A stretch of DNA of 38,779 nucleotides, taken from assembly GCA_019415435.1 (NCBI GenBank), contig DXZE01000015.1, forward strand, positions 1 through 38,779, given 5' to 3'. Position 1 is the stretch's first letter; every line of letters starts with the position of its first letter. This DNA is from Erysipelotrichaceae bacterium. Lineage in GTDB: Bacteria > Bacillota_I > Bacilli_A > Erysipelotrichales > Erysipelotrichaceae. The notes beneath the pieces are model-generated. The model ran no database searches and was not told where the DNA came from. It saw only the letters and a program-made list of their open reading frames with translations. A program made the position numbers and the translations under genes. This document shows positions 14,461 to 21,594 of this stretch, in pieces.

Positions 14461-15413
14461 TAGAGTTCCTCCAGCAGGCTTCTAACAGCCAGTTCTATCT
14501 TATAGGCATCATGACGGATCAGATCATTTTCAAATGTAAGCAGACTTTCTTTTCTGATTTCATAAGGATGAATGGAATCACGGATCATAACCGGTGCACT
14601 GCCCTGCATCTCATATCTGTCTAAGGTTAAATCAGGTACCTTGTCAGATGCCATAACTACTTTATCTACAGGAGCACCATGATCTAACAAAGCCTGTACA
14701 TGATCTTCCATGCAATAGCCATCTGTTTCTCCAGGCTGGGTCATGGCATTACAGAAATATACTTTCTCACCATGACTTTCCTGTAAAGCTTTCTTCATAT
14801 CATCAATAATGACATTTGGAAGTATGGATGTATAAACAGATCCGATTCCATAGATAATCAGGTCCGCATCTAATACAGCCTGTACAGCTTCTTCCGTAGC
14901 CTTAACAGGCTCAATATAGAAAACCTTGCGGATATGATTATTGCGATCCGGTATATTTGCCTCGCCTTTAACGACAACATCGTCTTCCATCAATGCATAT
15001 AAAGAAATAACCTGAGTTGTAGAAGGAATAATTCTTCCTCTTTCATTCAATACTTTCTGTACTCTCTGGATAGCTTCCATAAAAGAACCGCATTCATCTG
15101 TCATAGCTGTTAAGATCAGATTACCAAGATTATGACCGGCAATATCCTGTTCACTGCCATCTTCATCTTCAAAGCGGTAATTCATCAAATCCGTCATTAA
15201 GGACTCATTGCCTGCCAGGGCAATCATGACATTACGGATATCGCCCATAGCTGGAATATGAAACTGTCTTCTTAATCTTCCGGTAGAACCGCCATCATCC
15301 GCAACTGTGACAATCGCACTGATATCAATATCTTCTATATTCTTGATGCCACGGCATATCTGTGACTGACCATGACCGCCGCCAATGACGACTACATTCT
15401 TACTTTTCCTCAT
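14460..15413 (-). CDS. yvcK: YvcK/CofD-family gluconeogenesis factor
   Basis: 317 aa with a CofD-like Rossmann fold. In Bacillus YvcK binds UDP-sugars and is needed on gluconeogenic carbon sources and for proper PBP1 localisation. The nucleotide-binding start reads VVVIGGGHGQSQ, where most homologues have GGGTGLS; VTVADDGGSTGRLR (near residue 35), AGHNLGNLIL (near 94) and YGIGSVYTSILPN (near 187) are as expected. I start at the ATG at 15411-15413, with AAGGAG 9 nt upstream, which overlaps the end of rapZ by 14 bp. Longer readings lie inside rapZ. Confidence 0.93.
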   Translation of the reverse strand: MRKSKNVVVIGGGHGQSQICRGIKNIEDIDISAIVTVADDGGSTGRLRRQFHIPAMGDIRNVMIALAGNESLMTDLMNYRFEDEDGSEQDIAGHNLGNLILTAMTDECGSFMEAIQRVQKVLNERGRIIPSTTQVISLYALMEDDVVVKGEANIPDRNNHIRKVFYIEPVKATEEAVQAVLDADLIIYGIGSVYTSILPNVIIDDMKKALQESHGEKVYFCNAMTQPGETDGYCMEDHVQALLDHGAPVDKVVMASDKVPDLTLDRYEMQGSAPVMIRDSIHPYEIRKESLLTFENDLIRHDAYKIELAVRSLLEEL

Positions 15414-16278
15414 TTCGCAGCCACTCCTTCTCTTCACGATGCTGCTTGTAACAGTTGTACTTTGTACGGTAATGATCATACAGCCAGTTCGTTATTGCGA
15501 CACTGCGGTGCTGACCGCCTGTGCATCCGATTGCTACAGTAAAATGATTCTTGCCTTCATCCGCATACTTTTCAAAAGCATAATCCATGAAAGAAGTTAG
15601 TTTCTCCAGAAATTCCTTTGTCTCAGGTTTATTCATGACATAGTCATATACATTCTTGTCATTGCCATTATATGGTCTTAAGGAAACAACCCAGAATGGA
15701 TTCGGTAAGAATCTGACATCTACCATCAGATCCGCATCCATAGGTACACCATACTTGTATCCAAAGGATTCAAAGGAAATAGAGAAAGCAGGTACCTGAT
15801 CTTTCGCGAAGTACTGTTCTATCTTCTTTCTGAATTCATGTTCACTGAGAAAGGAAGTATCAATTGTCACAAAAGAACTGTCCATACTCTCGGAAAACAT
15901 CCGTCTTTCTACCGCAATAGCTTCATCTAAGGTATTGCATGTATTAGACAGTAAAAGCGGATGTGCTCTTCTGGTACTCTTATAACGATGTAACAAAACA
16001 GAATCTGCCGCATCCAGGAACAATACCTCTACGGTAATATTCTGTCCTCTGATTCCTCTTAAAAACTCAGGAAAGTCCCTTGCGGAAGTGGATAATGCAA
16101 GATAGCTGTAGCGTGGATCCACGGAAGTTTCAATCATATCTACTAAAAGAGATACTAACTGTACAGGGAAATTATCAATGACATGATAGCCCAGATCTTC
16201 CAGAGCTCTTGTAGCTGTACTTTTGCCAGCGCCTGACATACCGCTGACTAAAATAACCCGCTTGTTTCTTTTATCCAT
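15400..16278 (-). CDS. rapZ: RNase adapter RapZ / YvcJ nucleotide-binding protein
   Basis: 292 aa. The N-terminal P-loop (GMSGAGKS, residues 13-20) binds nucleotide. The C-terminal domain contains the family block AIGCTGGQHRSVAI (near 255), which in E. coli RapZ senses glucosamine-6-phosphate or RNA. In Bacillota it is linked to competence and cell-wall control, without GlmZ RNA. Two ATGs follow GGGAGG: the first leaves a 3-nt gap, the second 6 nt, so the second (16276-16278) is preferred. First gene of the rapZ-yvcK-whiA unit. Confidence 0.94.
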   Translation of the reverse strand: MDKRNKRVILVSGMSGAGKSTATRALEDLGYHVIDNFPVQLVSLLVDMIETSVDPRYSYLALSTSARDFPEFLRGIRGQNITVEVLFLDAADSVLLHRYKSTRRAHPLLLSNTCNTLDEAIAVERRMFSESMDSSFVTIDTSFLSEHEFRKKIEQYFAKDQVPAFSISFESFGYKYGVPMDADLMVDVRFLPNPFWVVSLRPYNGNDKNVYDYVMNKPETKEFLEKLTSFMDYAFEKYADEGKNHFTVAIGCTGGQHRSVAITNWLYDHYRTKYNCYKQHREEKEWLRNEEK

Positions 16279-16300
16279 CATAAACCTCCCTTTGTTTACT

Positions 16301-16327
16301 ATTGTAATGCAGAAAAGCAGATGTCAA
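16301..16327 (-). promoter_or_regulatory. rapZ promoter candidate embedded in the upstream terminator
   Basis: TTGACA (16322-16327) lies in the loop and 3' arm of the preceding terminator hairpin. TACAAT (16301-16306) follows after 15 nt. The spacer is 2 nt shorter than ideal. Confidence 0.45.
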
Positions 16328-16335
16328 ACATCTGC
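16312..16335 (-). terminator. Terminator of hprK-lgt/HAD
   Basis: GCAGATGT pairs with ACATCTGC (16317-16324 with 16328-16335, 3-nt loop), followed by TTTTCT on the minus strand. Confidence 0.8.
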
Positions 16336-16339
16336 CTGC

Positions 16340-17686
16340 TTAACTCTGTTCATATGTCCATGCATGATCTACATTCAGGACCTTGATTAACTCTGAAAAT
16401 TCAAAGATCATCACATTCGGCTTACTGTTCTCAATTGCCTCTTTCTTATCCCAGTCTGAGACAAATCCAACGGTATAGACACCCGCGTTGATACCAGTCT
16501 CTACATCATGCGGATTATCACCAGTGTAGACGACTGCATCATGACCATGCCCCATGATTTCACAAGCACGGATAATACAGTCTTTGGCTGGCTTTGCATG
16601 ACGGTAATTCTCATTACCGATAACCGCATTGAAATAGTCTTCTATTTCAAGATCCTTTAACCACATCTCACAGGATTCTGATAATCTGCTTGTGACAATA
16701 CCCATCTCATAACCGCGTTTCTTTAATTCATCCAGAGTTTCCTTAACATGCGGCATTAACTGTACCAGGTGTCTGCCTGGGAGTGATTTCTGGAATTCAC
16801 GAAATTCCTTGACCATATCTGCAGTATCTTCATCCGGGAATAGCCTGGCAAGTTCTTCTTCCAGATCCGCTCCGAATACTTCTTTCTGAAGTTCTGGCGT
16901 AAAGTCATCAAGACTTCTGTGCTTCTGAAACAGATATGCATAACATCCGGTTATCATCTTTTCAGAGTCCATGATTGTACCGTCAAAGTCAAACAGTAAT
17001 AATGGTTTGATCTTAGGATACTTATGATCATAGACATACATCACAATACCTAATACTTCTGCAATGATGCAGTAAGGAATGCAGTTTTCCGCAAATGGAT
17101 CCAATCCGAATACACACGCGGATAAACGGGATATACCCAGCCACATCAACGTGACAGCTGAAGTATCACCTCTCATTCTGCCTGGTCTGTATGGCCTGAT
17201 GCCATACCAGACAACTATGAAACCGATGATATCAATGCCTATTGTTAACCATAAAGGGGAATAGGCAAGACATCTGCCGATTCTGGCAACAATGATCGCA
17301 ATAAAGCAGCCTGGTGAAGCACTGTCCATAGTTCTTCTGAAGGACATCTTTCGTCTTCTTGTATATAGACAGATACCTAACGCATTGGCTAATACTGCTG
17401 TAATGACTTCTGATCCGCCATCTGTAATCCGGAATACACCCGGTACATACAGCATATATTCATGCAGGTTTTCCAGTACCCAGCCGATTCTTCCACCAAT
17501 TAATGTACAGACAATCATGATAATCAGAAGATCATCTGTAGTTGCCTGTCCATAACCATGGCTCTTCATGATTCTGCTGGAAAAGAGATAGCCGAGAATG
17601 AAACCCAGAACTAACGTTACCGCATACCAGCGGATATAAACACCGCCTACTATTACTATCGTTGAAGGATCAGGGAAAAATCTCAT
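16340..17686 (-). CDS. Fusion of a degenerate Lgt-like membrane domain with a PpaX-like HAD hydrolase
   Basis: 448 aa. Residues 1-220 align with prolipoprotein diacylglyceryl transferase: IRWYAVTLVLGFILGY near 18, LIGGRIGWVL near 62, FRITDGG near 85, and the last helices. The catalytic HGG is replaced by SEVITA (near 92-97), GRLGNFINGE by ARIGRCLAYSP (134-144), and the segment with PSQLYE is missing. Residues 228-440 are a HAD phosphatase with all motifs: DFDGT (233-237), TS (332-333), Lys365 and GDNPHD (389-394). In Bacillus hprK-lgt-yvoD-ppaX are neighbours, and PpaX hydrolyses the pyrophosphate made by HPr-P dephosphorylation. Its ATG overlaps the hprK stop (ATGA). The phosphatase half is probably active, the Lgt half probably not. 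Confidence 0.85.
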   Translation of the reverse strand: MRFFPDPSTIVIVGGVYIRWYAVTLVLGFILGYLFSSRIMKSHGYGQATTDDLLIIMIVCTLIGGRIGWVLENLHEYMLYVPGVFRITDGGSEVITAVLANALGICLYTRRRKMSFRRTMDSASPGCFIAIIVARIGRCLAYSPLWLTIGIDIIGFIVVWYGIRPYRPGRMRGDTSAVTLMWLGISRLSACVFGLDPFAENCIPYCIIAEVLGIVMYVYDHKYPKIKPLLLFDFDGTIMDSEKMITGCYAYLFQKHRSLDDFTPELQKEVFGADLEEELARLFPDEDTADMVKEFREFQKSLPGRHLVQLMPHVKETLDELKKRGYEMGIVTSRLSESCEMWLKDLEIEDYFNAVIGNENYRHAKPAKDCIIRACEIMGHGHDAVVYTGDNPHDVETGINAGVYTVGFVSDWDKKEAIENSKPNVMIFEFSELIKVLNVDHAWTYEQS

Positions 17687-18639
17687 TGACTGCCTCCTTT
17701 TAACTGACCTGTATGTTCCAGAAATCTTTTTCTGATTTCATCAGATGAATTGAATCCGGCCTGCTGAAGACGGAAATTCGTTACGGCAGACTCTACTAAT
17801 GTTGATGTATTACGGCCTGCACTGACTGGAAGATTAATTGTCGGTACCAATACATCCTGAATTCTTGTATATCGAAATGTTTCATCCCCAATACGGTTAT
17901 ATTCCGCATCCGGTTCAAACGGCACAAGCTTGATAACAAGTGATACTTCCGCCCTATCTGCTAAAGCCATAGCCCCAAACATCTTTTCCACATCGATAAT
18001 ACCGATGCCTCTGATTTCCAGTAATCCCTTGATAATATCCGGTGCATGTCCAATGACACTGTTATGAATATGCTGAACATCTACTCTGTCATCAGATATC
18101 AGTACATTACCCTGACGGATTAATTCCAATGCAGTTTCAGACTTACCCATACCGGATTCACCAGTTAATAAAACACCCACACCATGAATTGTCATCAACA
18201 CACCGCTTAATGTATCTTCAGGCGCCAGCTTCTCATCCAGGAAAGTGATGATATCTGCCACCAGACGGTATGTCTCTAATGATGTTCTTAGGATAGGGAA
18301 ATTGGTATCTTCTGCGACTTCTTTTAATATTGGCGGAAGTTCATTATTCTTGGTGATAATCAAAGCAGGTGTCAGCCCATCTGTTAACAATGGAAATCTG
18401 GCTCTCTGGTCTGCTTCACTCATATTCTTTATGAAATCAGATTCCTTATTACCTATAACTACAATACGTCTTGGTTCTGTTGCCTTATAAAAACCGCACA
18501 GTTCAAAACCCGGACGATTGACATCCGGTACAATTGTCCAGCGATCCAGTGAATGATCATCACCTGTCAACTGTTCAAACTTAAAGAAATCCATTATTTC
18601 CCGTACAGTAACCTTCTTATCGTATTTCACATCTGACAT
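17683..18639 (-). CDS. hprK: HPr kinase/phosphorylase
   Basis: Bifunctional enzyme that phosphorylates or dephosphorylates HPr at Ser46, controlling CcpA-mediated catabolite repression. 318 aa with an N-terminal domain, a P-loop GESGMGKSETALELI (160-174), His153 in the preceding IHGVGV, the Asp pair in ISDDRV, and the HprK signature LLEIRGIGIIDVEKMFG (206-222). The ATG at 18637-18639 has GAGG 8 nt upstream; a TTG two codons earlier is a poorer choice. It overlaps the downstream Lgt/HAD gene by 4 bp. Confidence 0.97.
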   Translation of the reverse strand: MSDVKYDKKVTVREIMDFFKFEQLTGDDHSLDRWTIVPDVNRPGFELCGFYKATEPRRIVVIGNKESDFIKNMSEADQRARFPLLTDGLTPALIITKNNELPPILKEVAEDTNFPILRTSLETYRLVADIITFLDEKLAPEDTLSGVLMTIHGVGVLLTGESGMGKSETALELIRQGNVLISDDRVDVQHIHNSVIGHAPDIIKGLLEIRGIGIIDVEKMFGAMALADRAEVSLVIKLVPFEPDAEYNRIGDETFRYTRIQDVLVPTINLPVSAGRNTSTLVESAVTNFRLQQAGFNSSDEIRKRFLEHTGQLKGGSQ

Positions 18640-18660
18640 AGTCAAATCCTCGTGGATACA

Positions 18661-18689
18661 ATTATAGCATTACCAAAAACAATTCTTAA
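18661..18689 (-). promoter_or_regulatory. Extended -10 promoter of hprK
   Basis: TGCTATAAT (18661-18669) on the minus strand, with TTAAGA (18684-18689) 17 nt upstream of the -10 hexamer. Confidence 0.65.
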
Positions 18690-18704
18690 AGTATGCATGC
18701 TTTA
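18687..18704. promoter_or_regulatory. Palindromic operator candidate at the hprK promoter
   Basis: TAAAGTATGCATGCTTTA is an 18-bp inverted repeat with eight of nine pairs matched, abutting the -35 region. A dimeric regulator could bind here. It is not a cre site. Confidence 0.4.
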
Positions 18705-18726
18705 ATATTTCACAAACTTTCATCAT

Positions 18727-18755
18727 AAAAAGAAGAACAGATTATTCCTGTCCTT
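18727..18755 (-). terminator. Terminator of mutS-uvrA
   Basis: An 8-bp stem (18733-18740 with 18748-18755, one G-U) followed by a CTTTTTAT tract on the minus strand, overlapping the uvrA stop. Confidence 0.75.
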
Positions 18756-21594
18756 CCTTCTGATGTTCTTTGGTCCACTCCAATGCCTTGACAAGATACT
18801 GTCCAGTCCAGCTTTCCGGTACCTTTGCGACCTGTTCTGGCGTGCCCTGGCATACGATTGTACCGCCATTATCGCCACCTTCCGGGCCTAGATCAATAAT
18901 CCAGTCAGCACACTTGATGACATCCAGATTATGTTCAATAACAAGTACCGTATCACCATTATCGACAATTCTCTGCAAGACACCGATTAATCTCCTGACA
19001 TCATCTGTATGCAGACCTGTTGTCGGTTCATCGAGAATATAGACTGTCTTGCCGGTAGCTTTCTTCTGTAATTCACTGGCTAATTTAACCCGCTGTGCTT
19101 CACCACCAGATAAAGTAGTAGAAGCCTGTCCCAGCTTCATATAGCCCAGACCTACATCATATAATGTCTGTAACTTATTCTTGATCTTAGGATGAGCAGA
19201 GAAGAACTGCAGAGCTTCCTCTACTGACATCTCTAATACATCATAAATATTCTTACCCTTATATGTACATTGCAGGGTTTCCTCATTGTATCTCTTGCCA
19301 TGACATACTTCACAAGGCACATATACATCCGGCAAGAAGTTCATACGGATAACCTTGACGCCATCACCCTGGCAGGCTTCACATCTGCCTCCCTTTGTAT
19401 TAAAGGAGAAGCGCCCTTTGTCATAACCTCTTAATCTTGCCTCAGGTGTCTTGGCAAATACATCACGGATATCATCAAATACACCTGTATATGTCGCAGG
19501 ATTGGATCGTGGTGTACGCCCGATCGGCTGCTGGTCTATCTGAACCAGCTTATCAATATTCTCTAATCCCTTAATAGACTTGTACTTACCTGGATGTACT
19601 CTGACTCTGCCAAGATTCTGCAAGACAGCCTTCATAAATACATCATTGACTAATGTAGACTTACCAGATCCGGATACTCCTGTTACAACAATGAACTTGC
19701 CCAGAGGGAACTTTACATTAATCTTTTTCAGATTATGTTCTTCTGCCCCTCTCAGTTCTACATACTTGCCATTGCCTTTTCTTCTCTTCTTTGGAAGCGG
19801 CACAATCTTCTTACCTGATAAATACTGACCGGTAATGGATTCAGGTGTATTCATGACCTGTTCTGGTGTACCGGAAGCCATCACCTGACCACCATGTATA
19901 CCAGCACCAGGCCCGATATCCACAATCCAGTCACTTGCCATCATGGTCTCTTCATCATGTTCCACAATGATCAGGGAGTTGCCAAGATCACGCATATCCT
20001 TCATGGTTCTTATCAGCTTTGCATTGTCTCTCTGGTGAAGACCGATAGAAGGTTCATCCATGACATACAGTACACCAGATAGTCTTGATCCGATCTGGGT
20101 AGCTAATCTGATACGCTGTGATTCACCACCAGATAAAGTACCCGCAAGTCTGTCTAATGTCAGATATTCAAGACCTACATTCTTTAAGAATTCCAGACGT
20201 GATCTGATTTCCTTCAGAATCATATCCGCTATCTTTGTCTTCTCTTCATCGAGCTTTAATTTATCAATATAATCCAATGCTTTAACAACAGATAACTCAG
20301 TAAACTCAGAGATATTCTTAGAGCCTGCCTTAACAGCCAAAGCCTGTTCATTCAGTCTTTTGCCATGACACTTAGGACATGGTGTTTCAATCATGAAAGA
20401 ATGGTACCAGTCCTTGAACATAGAAGAATTGGTTTCCGCATATCTTCTTTCAATCAGATCCTTAACGCCTTCAATATAGTCATTGCGTGAATAGTGATTG
20501 CCGGAGGAAGAAGTAATATCATACTTGATCGGCTTGTCAGATCCATGCAGAATCACATCCATCTGTTTCCTGGTTAATGTTGAAATAGGCTTATCTAAAG
20601 GAATCTTATATGCATTGCATAAAACAACAAATGTCTGCCATTCAATATTATCTGTACCGGCTATGTTCTTATAATACCGGATACCACCTTCATTGATTGT
20701 CATGGAAGGATCCGGAATCAGATTATCCACATCTACTTCTTCGGTAAAACCTAATCCCTTACATACATCGCAGGCTCCTAAAGGTGCATTAAAAGAGAAC
20801 AGTCTTGGCTCAAGATTTGGTACAGAGAATCCGCAGATCGGGCATGCATAGTTGGCTGAGAATAACTTCTCATTCTCGCCATCTGAGACAATCACTCTGC
20901 CATCTGTTAACTTAACTGCTGTTTCAATGGAATCATTCAGACGGCTTCTGGAATCTGCAGTCTTGATAATTCTGTCTACGACTACATCAATGTCATGACG
21001 CTTGTTCTTCTCTAGTTCAATGTCATCTTCCAGCATCCGGGTTTCCCCATCCGCTCTGACTCTGATATAGCCTTCTTTCAATAACTTATGGAAGGTATCT
21101 TTAAAGGTACCTTTCTTATTACGGATCACTGGTGCATAGATTGTTAATCTGGAACGGTCAGGAAGCTTCATGACTTCATCTACCATTTCCTGTACAGTCT
21201 GACCAGTGATCGGAATATTGTGATTCGGACAGTATGGTGTACCGGCTCTTGCATATAAAAGACGCAGATAATCATAGATCTCTGTGACTGTACCTACGGT
21301 AGATCTGGGGTTATTGGATGTTGTTTTCTGATCGATGGATATAGCTGGTGAAAGGCCTTCGATACTGTCTACATCCGGCTTCTCTACACCGCCTAAAAAC
21401 TGTCTTGCATAAGCAGAAAGAGATTCTACATATCTTCTCTGTCCTTCGGCATAGATCGTATCAAATGCTAAAGAAGTCTTTCCACTGCCGGATAAACCGG
21501 TCATGACAACCATTTTATTACGTGGTATTTCCAGAGAAATATTCTTAAGATTATTCTCTCTGGCACCTCTGATAACTATCTTATCCTGTTCCAT
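18742..21594 (-). CDS. uvrA: Excinuclease ABC subunit A
   Basis: Damage-recognition ATPase of nucleotide excision repair. 950 aa. The first ABC half has Walker A GLSGSGKTSLAFD (near 34) and signature LSGGESQRIRLA (near 488); the second has GVSGSGKSTLVND (near 640) and LSGGEAQRVKLA (near 828). Zinc ligands appear as CPIC, CDVC, CPKC, CEAC and CEVC pairs. The ATG directly follows the mutS stop (TAAATG), so the two repair genes form an operon; uvrB and uvrC are not in the window. Confidence 0.98.
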   Translation of the reverse strand: MEQDKIVIRGARENNLKNISLEIPRNKMVVMTGLSGSGKTSLAFDTIYAEGQRRYVESLSAYARQFLGGVEKPDVDSIEGLSPAISIDQKTTSNNPRSTVGTVTEIYDYLRLLYARAGTPYCPNHNIPITGQTVQEMVDEVMKLPDRSRLTIYAPVIRNKKGTFKDTFHKLLKEGYIRVRADGETRMLEDDIELEKNKRHDIDVVVDRIIKTADSRSRLNDSIETAVKLTDGRVIVSDGENEKLFSANYACPICGFSVPNLEPRLFSFNAPLGACDVCKGLGFTEEVDVDNLIPDPSMTINEGGIRYYKNIAGTDNIEWQTFVVLCNAYKIPLDKPISTLTRKQMDVILHGSDKPIKYDITSSSGNHYSRNDYIEGVKDLIERRYAETNSSMFKDWYHSFMIETPCPKCHGKRLNEQALAVKAGSKNISEFTELSVVKALDYIDKLKLDEEKTKIADMILKEIRSRLEFLKNVGLEYLTLDRLAGTLSGGESQRIRLATQIGSRLSGVLYVMDEPSIGLHQRDNAKLIRTMKDMRDLGNSLIIVEHDEETMMASDWIVDIGPGAGIHGGQVMASGTPEQVMNTPESITGQYLSGKKIVPLPKKRRKGNGKYVELRGAEEHNLKKINVKFPLGKFIVVTGVSGSGKSTLVNDVFMKAVLQNLGRVRVHPGKYKSIKGLENIDKLVQIDQQPIGRTPRSNPATYTGVFDDIRDVFAKTPEARLRGYDKGRFSFNTKGGRCEACQGDGVKVIRMNFLPDVYVPCEVCHGKRYNEETLQCTYKGKNIYDVLEMSVEEALQFFSAHPKIKNKLQTLYDVGLGYMKLGQASTTLSGGEAQRVKLASELQKKATGKTVYILDEPTTGLHTDDVRRLIGVLQRIVDNGDTVLVIEHNLDVIKCADWIIDLGPEGGDNGGTIVCQGTPEQVAKVPESWTGQYLVKALEWTKEHQKEGQE

